Below are positions 18,961 through 28,793 of a stretch of DNA of 64,000 nt, one piece after another. The first letter of the stretch is position 1. Each line of letters begins with the position of its first letter. The position numbers were made by a program, and so were the translations under genes. The stretch spans positions 496,001 to 560,000 of the forward strand of contig CAWKAP010000008.1 of NCBI GenBank assembly GCA_963847675.1, read 5' to 3'. The DNA is from JADJWR01 sp963847675 (GTDB lineage Bacteria; Pseudomonadota; Gammaproteobacteria; Burkholderiales; Burkholderiaceae_F). The notes beneath the pieces were generated by a model that was not told the origin of the DNA, searched no databases, and was given only the letters and a program-made list of their open reading frames with translations.

Positions 18961-21219
18961 ATGAGCAACCGATCCTCGACCGCTTTCGAACCCATGCAAG
19001 CCCTGACCGCGCCTGCCCAGCAGGCGATGGAATACTGGGTCGACGGCTGGCAGCGCACGATCCTGTTCTGGGACGTGCTGCGCCAGCGCAGCACCGCCTA
19101 TTACGAGCAGCGGGCCAAGCCCGTGCCGCACGTGCTCACTTTCGATGCCGAACTGGTGCTCGACGGCCGCACGTTCGACCGGCCGGCCAACTACCTGCTG
19201 GTGCGGATCAAGCCGCCGGCCGGCGTGCGCATCGATCCGAAGAAGCGCCCGTTCGTGGTCGTCGATCCGCGTGCCGGCCATGGTCCCGGCATCGGCGGCT
19301 TCAAGGCAGACAGCGAACTCGGCGTGGCGATGCGCGCCGGCCATACCGCCTACTTCGTCGGCTTCACCCCCGAGCCGATGCCGGGGCAGACGATCGAAGA
19401 CATCATGCGCGCCGAGGCGGTATTCCTCGAAAAGGTCATCGAACTGCACCCCGAGGCCGACGGCAAGCCCTGTGTGATCGGCAACTGCCAGGCCGGCTGG
19501 GCGGTGATGATGCTGGCCGCCACTCGGCCGGAACTGTTCGGGCCGCTGATCATCCCCGGCTCGCCGCTGTCGTACTGGGCCGGCGTCGAGGGCGAGAACC
19601 CGATGCGCTACACCGGCGGCGTGCTCGGCGGCAGCTGGCTGACGGCGCTGACCAGCGACCTCGGCGGCGGCAAGTTCGACGGCGGCAATCTGGTCAGCAA
19701 CTTCGAGAGCCTGAACCCCGCCAACACCTACTGGAGCAAGGACTTCAACCTGTGGTCGAAGGTCGACACCGAGGCCGAGCGCTTCCTGGAATTCGAGAAA
19801 TGGTGGGGCGGCCACGTCAACCTCAATGCCGAGGAGATCCAGTGGATCGTCGACCAGCTGTTCATCGGTAACCGCCTGGCCACCGGCGAGCTCGTCACCA
19901 GCGAAGGCAAGCGGATCGACCTGCGCAACATCCGCTCGCCGATCGTCTGCTTCTGCTCCAAGGGCGACAACATCACGCCGCCGCAGCAGGCGCTGGGCTG
20001 GATCGTCGACCTGTACCAGAAGGACGACGACATCCGTGCCGGTGGTCAGACGATCATCTACGCCATCCACGACAGCGTCGGCCACCTCGGCATCTTCGTC
20101 TCCGGCGGCGTGGCGCGGAAAGAGCACGACGAGTTCGCCTCCAACATCGACCTGATCGACGTGCTGCCGCCCGGCCTGTACGAGGCGGTGATGACGCGCA
20201 AGTCCGGTGACGCCGCGAACCCGGATCTCGTCGGCGGCGACTGGATCGTCCGCTTCGAGCCGCGCACGCTGGCGCAACTGCGGGCGATCGTCCAGCCCAG
20301 CGACGAGAACGAGCGCCGCTTTGCTGCCGCGCGGCGGGTCTCCGAGATCAACCTCGGCCTGTACCGCACCCTGCTGCAGCCCTTCGTTCGCGCCTTCGCC
20401 GGCACGCAGTTCGCGCAGCAACTGCACGCCTTCAACCCGGCCGAGCTGCCGTTCCAGCTGTTTTCCGACAACAACCCGCTGATGCAGCAGGTGGCCGCAC
20501 TGGCCGAGCAGGTTCGCGCAAACCGGCAACCGGTCGCGCCGGACAATCCTCTGCTTGCGGTGCAGGGGCAGGTCTCGGAAGCGATCGTCACTACGCTCGA
20601 ACGCTTCGGACAGATGAAGGACCGCACGTTCGAGCAGATCTTCCTCACCCTGTACGGGTCGCCGCTGCTGCAGGCGATGCTCGGCATGCGCGCCTCGGAC
20701 GAGCCGCCACGCCGACATCCCGGCGTCGAACCTGAACGCATCGCGTTCATCAAGCAGCGGATCGCCGAGATCGAGGCGCGTGTTGCCGAAGGCGGCGCGC
20801 GCGAAGCGGCCATCCGCAGCCTCGTCTACGTCGGCATGGCCGGCCCGGGCGTCGACGAACGCGCGTTCAATGAACTGCGCCGGATCCGCGCCGACCATGG
20901 CGCCATGACGCTGCAGGAGTTCAAGCAGTTGCTGCGCGAACAGTTCTTCGCCCTGCTGCTGGACCGCGATGCGGCGCTTGCCGCGATCCCGCAGATGCTG
21001 CCCGCCGCCGCGGCGGCCCGCACGGCGTTGCTCGGCAGGATCCGGCGGGTGGTGTCCGCCGCCGGCGGGCCGAGCGGCGAGCGGGCCGAACGGCTGGCGC
21101 AGATCGAGAAGCTGTTCGGCGCCGGTGCCGCGACGGGCCGGCGCCGCAAGACAGCGGCCAGGAAACCGGCAGCGGCGCGGAAAGCCGCAAGCGGCCGGGC
21201 GAGGAAGAAGGCAGGATGA
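18961..21219 (+). CDS. DUF3141 protein, PHA-synthase-like alpha/beta hydrolase
   Basis: A 752-residue protein. Residues 20-400 resemble class I/III PHA synthase: the lipase-like box GNCQAGW has Cys176 as nucleophile, FCSKGDNITPP gives Asp336, and DSVGHLGIF gives His375, a complete Cys-Asp-His triad. The long C-terminal half is helical and DUF3141-specific. The last 30 residues are a Lys/Arg/Ala-rich tail (ARKPAAARKAASGRARKK), like the basic tails of granule- and nucleoid-binding proteins. It may polymerise or transfer hydroxyacyl groups, but true PHA synthase activity is not proven for DUF3141. It heads an operon with phosphotransacylase, acetate kinase, FabI and PPK2. Confidence 0.85.
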   Translation: MSNRSSTAFEPMQALTAPAQQAMEYWVDGWQRTILFWDVLRQRSTAYYEQRAKPVPHVLTFDAELVLDGRTFDRPANYLLVRIKPPAGVRIDPKKRPFVVVDPRAGHGPGIGGFKADSELGVAMRAGHTAYFVGFTPEPMPGQTIEDIMRAEAVFLEKVIELHPEADGKPCVIGNCQAGWAVMMLAATRPELFGPLIIPGSPLSYWAGVEGENPMRYTGGVLGGSWLTALTSDLGGGKFDGGNLVSNFESLNPANTYWSKDFNLWSKVDTEAERFLEFEKWWGGHVNLNAEEIQWIVDQLFIGNRLATGELVTSEGKRIDLRNIRSPIVCFCSKGDNITPPQQALGWIVDLYQKDDDIRAGGQTIIYAIHDSVGHLGIFVSGGVARKEHDEFASNIDLIDVLPPGLYEAVMTRKSGDAANPDLVGGDWIVRFEPRTLAQLRAIVQPSDENERRFAAARRVSEINLGLYRTLLQPFVRAFAGTQFAQQLHAFNPAELPFQLFSDNNPLMQQVAALAEQVRANRQPVAPDNPLLAVQGQVSEAIVTTLERFGQMKDRTFEQIFLTLYGSPLLQAMLGMRASDEPPRRHPGVEPERIAFIKQRIAEIEARVAEGGAREAAIRSLVYVGMAGPGVDERAFNELRRIRADHGAMTLQEFKQLLREQFFALLLDRDAALAAIPQMLPAAAAARTALLGRIRRVVSAAGGPSGERAERLAQIEKLFGAGAATGRRRKTAARKPAAARKAASGRARKKAG

Positions 21220-21243
21220 GCACGACCTGAGAGCGGAGTCTCC

Positions 21244-22187
21244 ATGATGAAACAACACGAGAAGTACCAACGGCTTCTCGACTTCTGCAAGACGCTGCCG
21301 CCGACGCCGACGGCGGTCGCCCATCCCTGCGACGAGAGTTCGCTGCGCGGCGCCGTCGACGCCGCCAAGCTGGGCCTGATCAAGCCGATCCTGGTCGGCC
21401 CGCGGGCGCGGATCGAAGCGGTGGCGCGCGAGCACCAGATCGACATCGGCGGCCTGGAAATCGTCGATGCGCCGCACAGCCACGCGGCCGCCGAGAAGGC
21501 GGTCGAGCTGGTGCGCGAGGGCAGGGCCGAGGCGCTGATGAAGGGCAGCCTGCACACCGACGAACTGATGGGCGCCGTGGTCCGCCGCGACACCGGGCTG
21601 CGCACGGCGCGCCGGGTCAGCCACTGCTTCGTGATGGACGTGCCGAGCTACGAGCACACGCTGATCGTCACCGACGCGGCCGTCAACATCGCGCCGACCC
21701 TGGCGGACAAGGTCGACATCATCCAGAACGCGATCGACCTCGCGCACGCGCATCCAGTTTCCGGAAGTGCGGGTGGCGATCCTGTCGGCGATGGAGACCA
21801 TCAACCCGCAGGTGCCGTCGACGGTGGAGGCCGGGGCGCTGTGCAAGATGGCCGACCGCGGCCAGATCACCGGCGCGATCCTCGACGGGCCGCTGGCGCT
21901 GGACAACGCGATCAACCTCGAATCGGTGGCGATCAAGAAGATCGACTCGCCGGTGGCCGGCCGCGCCAACGTGCTGGTGGTGCCCGACCTCGAGGCCGGC
22001 AACATGCTGGCCAAGAGCCTGTCTTTCCTGGCCGGGGCGGACGCCGCCGGCATCGTGCTCGGCGCGCGCGTGCCGATCATCCTGACCAGCCGCGCCGACT
22101 CGGTGATGGCGCAGGCTCGCCTCGTGCGGCGTCGCGGCGCTGGTGGCGAACGCGCGGCGCGCGGCATCGGGCAAGGCGGTCGGCTGA
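21244..22187 (+). CDS. Phosphate acetyl/butyryltransferase (two frame breaks)
   Basis: An enzyme of about 313 residues interconverting acyl-CoA and acyl phosphate. It starts at ATG 21244 (or 21247), with GGAG 5-8 bp upstream. The first frame reads to IIQNAIDLAHA; a +1 shift near 21755 leads to VRVAILSAMETINPQVPST, and a second near 22108 leads to RLASCGVAALVANARRA and the TGA at 22185. The order MKGSLHTDELMGAVV, ILDGPLALDNAINLESV, VPDLEAGNMLAKSLSFLAGA and GARVPIILTSRADS is the PTA_PTB family pattern. The short form lacks the N-terminal DRTGG domain of E. coli Pta. Acetate kinase starts 7 bp after the stop, so acyl phosphate can pass straight to ATP formation. Confidence 0.87.
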
Positions 22188-22194
22188 GGCTGAA

Positions 22195-23379
22195 ATGGCT
22201 GACGTCATCGCGGTACTTAACGCCGGCTCGTCGAGCCTGAAGTTCTCGCTGTTTGCGGTCGCTCCCGACGGGCTGACGGTGCTGGCGCGCGGGCAGGCCG
22301 AGGGCCTGACCACGTCGCCGCGCTTCGTCGCCAGGGACGGCGCCGGCGTGGTGCTCGAGGAGAAGGCCTGGGACGCCGGCACGCAGCTCGGCCATGCCGG
22401 CGCGCTCGACCATCTGGTGGCATTCCTGCGCACGCGGTACAGCGAGCACCGGCTCGTTGCCATCGGCCACCGGGTCGTGCACGGCGGCTCCGAGTACGCG
22501 GCGCCGGTCCGCATCGACGCCGCGGCGCTGGAAGCGCTGCAGAAGTACGTTCCGCTCGCACCGCTGCACCAGCCACACAACCTGACGCCGATCCGCGCCG
22601 TGCTCGAGCGGCAGCCGCAGCTGCCGCAGGTGGCCTGCTTCGACACTGCCTTCCATCGACGCCAGCCGCCGGTCGCGCAGGCGTACGCGCTGCCGCGGTC
22701 GATCAGCGAACGCGGCGTCCTGCGCTACGGGTTCCATGGTCTGTCGTACGAGTTCATCGCGCAGGCGCTGCCGCAGCACGACGAGCGCGCGGCCGCCGGC
22801 AAGGTCGTCGTCGCCCACCTCGGCAACGGCTCGAGCATGTGCGCGATCGAGGCGGGTCGCAGCGTGGCGAGCACGATGGGCTTCACCGCCGCCGACGGGC
22901 TGCCGATGGGCACCCGCTGCGGCAACCTCGATCCCGGCGTCGTGCTCTACCTGATCGACGAACTCGGCATGGACACGCGCGCGGTCGAGAAGCTGATCTA
23001 CCAGCAGTCGGGACTGCTCGGCGTCTCAGGCATCTCGAGCGACATGCGCACGCTGCTGGCCAGCGACGCGCCGACGGCGAAGGAGGCAGTCGATCTGTAC
23101 GTGTACCGGATCGGTCGCGAACTCGGCTCGCTCGCCGCCGCGCTCGGCGGACTCGACGCGCTGGTGTTCACCGCGGGGATCGGCGAGAACAGCGCCGAAT
23201 TGCGCCGGCAGGTCTGCCGTGATGCGGCCTGGCTCGGCATCGACCTCGACGAGGCGGCGAACGCGCGCGGCGGCCCGTGCATCAGCCGGCCGGGCAGCCG
23301 CGCCTCGGCGTGGGTCATCCCGACCAACGAGGAACTGATGATCGCGCAGCACACGCGCCGCGTGATCGAAGGCCACTGA
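22195..23379 (+). CDS. ackA: Acetate kinase
   Basis: A 394-residue cytoplasmic kinase making ATP and acetate from acetyl phosphate, or the reverse. VLNAGSSSLKFSLF at residues 6-19 is the N-terminal phosphate-binding signature, and HRVVHGG, FDTAFHR, RYGFHGLSYEF, VVAHLGNGSSMCAI and DGLPMGTRCGNLDPG follow in the standard order, with FTAGIGENSAELR near the end. Length is normal (about 400). The frame is intact, which contrasts with the broken frame of the transacylase before it. The FabI gene follows after 13 bp with a good ribosome binding site (AAGGAGG). Confidence 0.95.
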   Translation: MADVIAVLNAGSSSLKFSLFAVAPDGLTVLARGQAEGLTTSPRFVARDGAGVVLEEKAWDAGTQLGHAGALDHLVAFLRTRYSEHRLVAIGHRVVHGGSEYAAPVRIDAAALEALQKYVPLAPLHQPHNLTPIRAVLERQPQLPQVACFDTAFHRRQPPVAQAYALPRSISERGVLRYGFHGLSYEFIAQALPQHDERAAAGKVVVAHLGNGSSMCAIEAGRSVASTMGFTAADGLPMGTRCGNLDPGVVLYLIDELGMDTRAVEKLIYQQSGLLGVSGISSDMRTLLASDAPTAKEAVDLYVYRIGRELGSLAAALGGLDALVFTAGIGENSAELRRQVCRDAAWLGIDLDEAANARGGPCISRPGSRASAWVIPTNEELMIAQHTRRVIEGH

Positions 23380-23392
23380 AGGAGGCATCCGA

Positions 23393-24175
23393 ATGACCGT
23401 GGAAGTCCCGCGCCCGGCGCTCAAGGGCAGCAAGGCGCTGGTCGTCGGCGTCGCCAACGAGCATTCGATCGCCTATGGTTGCGCGAAGGCGTTCCGCGAA
23501 CTCGGCGCTGACCTCGCGCTCACCTACCTGAACGACAAGGCGCGGCCGCACGTCGAGCCACTGGCCCGCGACCTGCAAGCGCCGCTCATCCTGCCGCTCG
23601 ACGTGAGCGTCGACGGCCAGCTCGAGGCCGTGTTCGAGGCGATCGCCCGCCAGTGGGGGCGGCTCGACATCCTCGTGCATTCGATCGCCTTTGCGCCGAA
23701 GGAAGACCTGCAGGGCGGCCTGATCAACTGTTCGGCGGCCGGCTTCGCCAAGGCGATGGACGTGTCGTGCCACTCGTTCGTGCGCATGGCGCGACTCGCG
23801 GCGCCGCTGATGACCCACGGCGGCACGATGTTCGCGATGAGCTACTACGGCGCCAACAAGGTGATCCCGACCTACAGCGTGATGGGTCCGGTGAAGGCGG
23901 CGCTCGAATCGTGCTGCCGTTACCTCGCGTACGAACTGGGCGACCAGGGCATCCGCGTGCACGCGATCTCGCCCGGGCCGCTGAAGACACGCGCCGCCTC
24001 GGGCCTGAAGGACTTCGACCTGCTGCTCACCGAAGCGGCGCAGCGCGCGCCACTCGGCGAACTGGTCGACATCATGGACGTCGGTTTCACCTGCGCCTAT
24101 CTGGCGACGCCGTATGCGCGGCGGCTGTCCGGCGAAACGCTGTACGTCGACGGCGGAGTGAACATCATGGCGTGA
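23393..24175 (+). CDS. fabI: Enoyl-[acyl-carrier-protein] reductase FabI
   Basis: A 260-residue short-chain dehydrogenase that reduces the double bond of enoyl-ACP in fatty acid elongation. The nucleotide-binding start is GSKALVVGVANEHSIAYG, where FabI has its variant GxxxxxSxA motif. ILVHSIAFAPKEDLQGG, the active-site Tyr and Lys in TYSVMGPVK (Y-x6-K spacing) and HAISPGPLKTRAASGL are diagnostic of FabI. AAGGAGG lies just upstream of ATG 23393. Being in the acetate kinase operon suggests a specialised copy used with PHA or anaerobic acyl metabolism; a housekeeping FabI may exist elsewhere. Confidence 0.94.
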   Translation: MTVEVPRPALKGSKALVVGVANEHSIAYGCAKAFRELGADLALTYLNDKARPHVEPLARDLQAPLILPLDVSVDGQLEAVFEAIARQWGRLDILVHSIAFAPKEDLQGGLINCSAAGFAKAMDVSCHSFVRMARLAAPLMTHGGTMFAMSYYGANKVIPTYSVMGPVKAALESCCRYLAYELGDQGIRVHAISPGPLKTRAASGLKDFDLLLTEAAQRAPLGELVDIMDVGFTCAYLATPYARRLSGETLYVDGGVNIMA

Positions 24176-24340
24176 GCAGATGAGCCATCGCGGGCGTGAA
24201 TACCGGGCGCGGCCGCCTGGAGCGGCCGGAGACGAGACCGGTGGCGCATTGACTTGCCGGCCGCGGCGCTGAGAATGAGTAGCTGAGCTGATGCCGACCG
24301 CTCGCGGGGCGTCCGGCTGTACCAAACCAAGGAGATGACG

Positions 24341-25222
24341 ATGGCGAAGAAGAAGGCGGCAACGAACGACAGCCCCGAAGGCAAAGCGAAGAAGGGCAGG
24401 GATGATGCGGCCAAGGCCGGCAACGATGCGGGTGATGCGGCGAAGGGCGGCGGAAAGCTGTCCAACAAGGACTACGCGCGCGAACTGAAGAAGATGCACG
24501 TCGAACTGGTCAAGCTGCAGGAGTGGGTCAAGGAGAAGGGCCTGAAGGTCTGCATCGTGTTCGAGGGCCGGGACGGCGCCGGCAAGGGCGGCACGATCAA
24601 GGCGATTACCGAGCGCGTCAGCCCGCGGGTGTTCCGCGTCATCGCGCTGCCCTCGCCGACCGAGCGCGAGAAGACGCAGATGTATGGGCAGCGCTTCTTC
24701 CCGCACTTTCCGGCCGGGGGCGAGGTCGTGATCTGGGACCGCAGCTGGTACAACCGCGCCGGCGTGGAGCGCGTGATGGGTTTCTGCACCGAGGAGCAGG
24801 CCAAGGGCTTCCTGCAGGTGATCCCGCTGTTCGAGCAGCTGATGGTCAAGTCGGGGATCATCCTGCTCAAGTACTGGCTGGAGGTGAGCCCCGAGGAGCA
24901 GACACGAAGGCTCGAGTCGCGCATCGACGACGGCCGCAAGATCTGGAAGCTCTCGCCGATGGACATCAAGTCCTACGACCGCTGGGACGACTACACGAAG
25001 GCGCGCGACGAGATGTTCGCCGCCACCGACACCTCGTGGGCGCCGTGGTACGTCGCCCGCTCGGAGGACAAGAAGCGGGTGCGCCTGAACGTGATCAGCC
25101 ATTTGCTGAAGCACGTCCCCTACAAGGCCATCAAGACCGAGAAGGTCAAGCTGCCGAAACGCAAGATCGGCCGCTACAAGGCCGCCGACTATCCCTTCAA
25201 GTACGTGCCGGAGAAGTTCTGA
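24341..25222 (+). CDS. ppk2: Polyphosphate kinase 2
   Basis: A 293-residue kinase that moves phosphate between polyphosphate and nucleotides. ATG 24341 is favoured over ATG 24335, since AAGGAG (24329-24334) is 6 bp from it. Walker A is GRDGAGKGG (residues 76-84), the Walker B/lid region is VVIWDRSWYNRAGVERVMGF, and the motifs FLQVIPLFEQLMVKSG and YTKARDEMFAATDT are typical of single-domain PPK2. The first 40 residues are a Lys/Ala/Gly-rich extension (MAKKKAATNDSPEGKAKKGR) not needed for catalysis. It lies 165 bp after fabI. Whether it makes ADP/ATP or GTP preferentially cannot be decided here. Confidence 0.93.
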   Translation: MAKKKAATNDSPEGKAKKGRDDAAKAGNDAGDAAKGGGKLSNKDYARELKKMHVELVKLQEWVKEKGLKVCIVFEGRDGAGKGGTIKAITERVSPRVFRVIALPSPTEREKTQMYGQRFFPHFPAGGEVVIWDRSWYNRAGVERVMGFCTEEQAKGFLQVIPLFEQLMVKSGIILLKYWLEVSPEEQTRRLESRIDDGRKIWKLSPMDIKSYDRWDDYTKARDEMFAATDTSWAPWYVARSEDKKRVRLNVISHLLKHVPYKAIKTEKVKLPKRKIGRYKAADYPFKYVPEKF

Positions 25223-25302
25223 GCGCGGCACGGCAGGCGGCGACTTCGCGGATCGGTCGCGGTCGCCGGCCAGCGCCGTGGCGACGGCCTCCAGGTTAGG
25301 CG

Positions 25303-25976
25303 ATGAGCGATCAGAAGGCTGCGGCGGAGCCCGCACGAGAGCCGGTGCTCAGCCCGGTGGACCGCGTGTCGGAACTGCTTTTCGGCCTGTTCATGGCGCT
25401 GACCTTCGTCGGTGCCATTTCGGTGGCGGAGTCCGGGCGCGAGGAAGTCCGCTCGATGCTCGCCGCGGCCCTGGGCTGCAATCTTGCCTGGGGGCTGGTC
25501 GACGCCGTCATGTACCTCGTGCGCACGGTCACCGATCGCGGGAGATCGCTCACGCTGGTGCGCTCGGTACGGGCGGCGGCGGATGCCGCAGCCGGACGCA
25601 GGCTCATCGAGCAGTCGCTGTCGCCGGCGGCGGCGGGTCTCGTCGCCGAGGCCGAGATCGAGGCGATACGCGGGCGGATCGCTCACGCTGCCGACGGTGC
25701 CGGAGCGGCCGTCGCTGAAGTGGGACGACCTGCTCGCCGCCCTCGCCGTCTTCCTGCTCGTGGTCGCCTCGACCTTTCCGGTGGCGCTGCCGTTCGTGCT
25801 GTTCGACGATGTCGGCACGGCGAAGAACGTCTCCCGCGCGGTCGCGTTGACGATGCTGTTCCTCGGCGGCCTCGCGCTCGGCCGGTATGCGGGCTACGGC
25901 AGCTGGAAGGCCGGCTTCATGATGGCCGGCCTCGGCGCAGCGCTGGTGGCCGCGAGTCATGGCGCTCGGCGGATGA
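25303..25976 (+). CDS. VIT1/CCC1-like membrane protein (two frame breaks)
   Basis: An inner-membrane protein of about 224 residues. From ATG 25303 it reads LSPVDRVSELLFGLFMALTFVGAISVAESG, two membrane spans and LGCNLAWGLVDAVMYLVRT. A +1 shift near 25690 leads to LKWDDLLAALAVFLLVVAS, FPVALPFVLFDDV and LGRYAGYGSWKAGF. A second shift near 25955 restores the ending VMALGG and TGA 25974-25976. The layout matches short proteins annotated as the VIT1/CCC1 (iron/manganese transporter) family, but metal transport is inferred only from that label. Its stop overlaps the next start (ATGA), so the two genes are coupled. Confidence 0.7.
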
Positions 25977-26594
25977 CGGCTGCGCCGCGCCTGATCGCCG
26001 CGTTGGCGATGGCTGACCGTCGCGACGGCCGCTGCCGCCGCCGAGGAGGAACGCGCATGGGAGTTCGGCCTCACCGCGTACCCCACGATCGTCCGCGACG
26101 GCGAGAACTACACGTCGGCCATCGCGGCGGCCGATCGCGGCCCGCTGCACCTGGAGGCCCGCTACAACTACGAGTCGGTCGGCGCGCGCTCGGCCTTCGT
26201 CGGCTGGACGTTTTCCGGCGGCGAGACCGTCGCCTGGGAACTGACGCCCCTGCTCGGCGGCGCGTGGGGCGACACGCGGGCCTTCGTGCCCGGCTTCGAG
26301 GCAAGCGTCGCGTGGAAGCGGCTCGACTTCTACGTCGAGGCCGAATACGTGCGCGACAGCGGCGAGCGCGACGACAGCTATTTCTACGCCTGGACCGAAC
26401 TGGGCTTCACGCCGGTCGAATGGCTTCGCCTCGGAATTGCCGGCCAGCGCACGCGGGCCTACGACAACGAGCGCGACATCCAGCGCGGGCCGTTCGTGCA
26501 GTTCACCTGGCGCCGCGTCACGATCGGCGGCTACTGGTTCAATCCGGGCTCCGGCGAGCAGGTCTTCGTCGGCTCGATCGGCGCGACGTTCTGA
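25973..26594 (+). CDS. Exported beta-barrel-like protein (one frame break)
   Basis: A protein of about 206 residues. ATG 25973 overlaps the previous stop. The signal peptide MTAAPRLIAALAMA is followed by a +1 shift near 26010 and then TVATAAAAAEEERAWEFGLTAYPT after the cleavage region. The mature part alternates aromatic and polar residues (RYNYESVGARSAFVGWTFSG, VEAEYVRDSGERDDSYFYAW) and ends FVGSIGATF with a terminal Phe, the pattern of a small outer-membrane barrel. No family is recognised. Coupling to the VIT-like gene hints at a joint role in transport. Confidence 0.65.
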
Positions 26595-26611
26595 ACTCGG
26601 GAGCGCAGCAG

Positions 26612-28309
26612 ATGAACCACCCTCCGACGATCCACGCGTGGCGAGGCGAGCCAGGCGCGCCGTCACTGCGCTTCGACATCGTGGCCGGTCTCGTGGCCGC
26701 GGCGGTGGTCCTGCCCAAGGCGATGGCCTACGCGACGGTGGCCGGCCTGCCCGTGGCCGTTGGCCTGTACACCGCCTTCGTCCCGATGGTGATCTACGCG
26801 CTGCTCGGCTCGTCGCGCGTGCTCAACGTCAGTTCCACCACCACGCTGGCGATCCTGGCCGGCACGCAGCTCGGCCTGGCGGTGCCGGACGGCGACCCGG
26901 CGAAGCTCGTCACGGCGACCGCCACGTTGACCGCGCTCGTCGGCGTGATGCTGCTCGCGGCGCGGCTGCTGCGGCTGGGCTTCGTCGCCAACTTCATTTC
27001 CGCGCCGGTGCTGACCGGCTTCAAGGCCGGCATCGGCCTGGTGATCGTGCTCGACCAGGTGCCGAAGCTCGCTCGGCCTGCACATCGACAAGCACGGGTT
27101 CTTCCGCGATGTGGTGAGCGTCGTGCAGCACCTGCCCGAGACCTCGCTGATCACGCTGGCGGTGGCGGCGGCGACGTTCGCGGTGCTGATCGGCATGGAG
27201 CGGCTGTGGCCGCATTCGCCGGCACCGCTGGTCGCCGTCGGCGGCGCGATTGCGGCGTCGTGGTTCTTCGGCCTGCATGCGCTGGGCGTCTCGACGGTCG
27301 GCCTGATTCCGCAGGGTTTCCCGGCGTTGACGCTGCCAGACCTCGGCGCTGGTCGCCGAGCTGGTGCCCGGCGCGCTCGGCATGGCGCTGATGAGCTTCA
27401 CCGAGACGATCGCCGCGGGCCGGGCCTTCGCGAAGCCGGGCGAACCGCCGATCGATGCCAACCGCGAACTGGTCGCCACCGGCGCGGCCAACCTCGGCGG
27501 CGCGTTCCTGGGCGCCATGCCGGCCGGCGGCGGTACCTCGCAGACCGCGGTCGTGCGCGTCCGCTGGCGGACAGTCGCAGAAGGCCTCGCTGGTCACCGC
27601 GGCCACCGCACTGGCCACCATGCTGCTGCTGGCGCCGATCCTGGGCCTGATGCCGAACGCCACGCTGGCGGCGGTGGTGATCGTCTACTCGGTCGGGCTG
27701 ATCCAGCCGGCGGAGTTTCGCGCCATCCGCAGCGTGCGCACGATGGAGTTCCGCTGGGCGCTGATCGCCTGCCTCGGCGTGCTGGTGTTCGGCACGCTCA
27801 AGGGCATCGTGGTGGCGATCATCGTCTCGATGATCGGGCTGGCGAGCCAGACCGCGCAGCCGCGCGTCTCGGTCATCGGCCGCAAGCGCGGCGCCGACGT
27901 GCTGCGGCCGCTGTCGCCCGAGCATCCGGACGACGAGACCTTCGAGGGCCTGTTGATCCTGCGGCCCGAGGGGCGCCTGTTCTTCGTCAACGCGCAGCAC
28001 GTCGGCGAGCAGATTCAGGCGCTGGTCGCCCAGCACCGGCCGCGCGTGGTAGCGCTCGACCTGAGCCGGGTGCCCGATCTCGAATACTCGGCGCTGCAGA
28101 TGCTGATCGAAGGCGAGAAACGGGCGACCGAGGCGGGTACCGTCGTCTGGCTGGCCGGATTGAACCCCGGCGTGCTCGAAATGGTGCGCCACGCCGGCCT
28201 CGACCAGCGCCTCGGCCGCGAGCGCATGCTGTTCAACGCGCGCGCGGTGATCGAGCGCTACCAGGCGATGCAGGCAGCGGGCGCAGCGGCGACGCCCGCC
28301 GCGTCCTGA
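26612..28309 (+). CDS. SulP-family anion transporter with STAS domain (three frame breaks)
   Basis: A transporter of about 565 residues. From ATG 26612 the sulfate-permease core begins DIVAGLVAAAVVLPKAMAYA and GLYTAFVPMVIYALLGSS, typical of SulP helices 1-3. The frame shifts +1 near 27068 (to LGLHIDKHGFF), 27345 (to ALVAELVPGALGMALMSFTE) and 27566 (to SAGGQSQKASLVTAA). The last roughly 150 residues are a cytoplasmic STAS domain (FEGLLILRPEGRLFFVNAQ, VVALDLSRVPDLEYSALQML). SulP proteins carry sulfate, bicarbonate or other anions; the substrate is not readable. It sits 17 bp after the barrel-like gene. Confidence 0.87.
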
Positions 28310-28393
28310 TCATGGAGGACTCGCCGTGATTAGAATCGCCCAGTCGAACATGGCCGGGCGAACTTTCGTTGCAGCCAAACAGGAGGATTACCC

Positions 28394-28759
28394 ATGCGTA
28401 GATTGATGATTGCAGCAGCACTTCTGGCATCGGGCGCGGCGGTCGCGGCCGATTCGAGCACCTTCCAGTTGCGCGACACGAATGATCTCGTCCGCGCCTG
28501 CAGCGTGCCCGCGGACGACGTCCACTACGCGAATGCCACCGGCTTCTGCCACGGCGTGCTGACCGGAGCCTATCGCTATTACGAGTCGACGGTGAAGGCC
28601 GAGAACCGGTTCGTCTGCTCCCCGAACCCGACCCCGACGCGGGCCAAGGTGATGAACGATTTCGTCGCCTGGGCCAAGGCGCGCCCGCAGTTCATGAAGG
28701 ATCCGCCGGTCGATACGCTGTTCAGGTATTTGGCGGAAACCTATCCGTGCCGGAAGTAA
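28394..28759 (+). CDS. Rap1a/Tai-like secreted protein
   Basis: A 121-residue protein with a signal peptide (MRRLMIAAALLASGAAVA, cleaved near AAD). The mature part, DLVRACSVPADDVHYANATG, FCHGVLTGAYRYYES and a terminal FRYLAETYPC, matches the Rap1a/Tai immunity-protein fold (PF18602) with its four conserved cysteines. In Serratia these proteins neutralise type VI amidase effectors, but no effector or secretion gene is near, so an immunity role is unproven; many orphan copies exist. GGAGG precedes the start. Confidence 0.75.
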   Translation: MRRLMIAAALLASGAAVAADSSTFQLRDTNDLVRACSVPADDVHYANATGFCHGVLTGAYRYYESTVKAENRFVCSPNPTPTRAKVMNDFVAWAKARPQFMKDPPVDTLFRYLAETYPCRK

Positions 28760-28793
28760 CCGAACGAGACAAGATGGACAAAGGAGAACTTCG

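Noticed and set aside
18955..22818. A 1287-codon open frame on the minus strand opposite DUF3141, pta and ackA
   Set aside because: It mirrors well-supported plus-strand genes. Long antisense open frames are expected in GC-rich DNA, and its product is Arg/Asp/Gly-rich without motifs.
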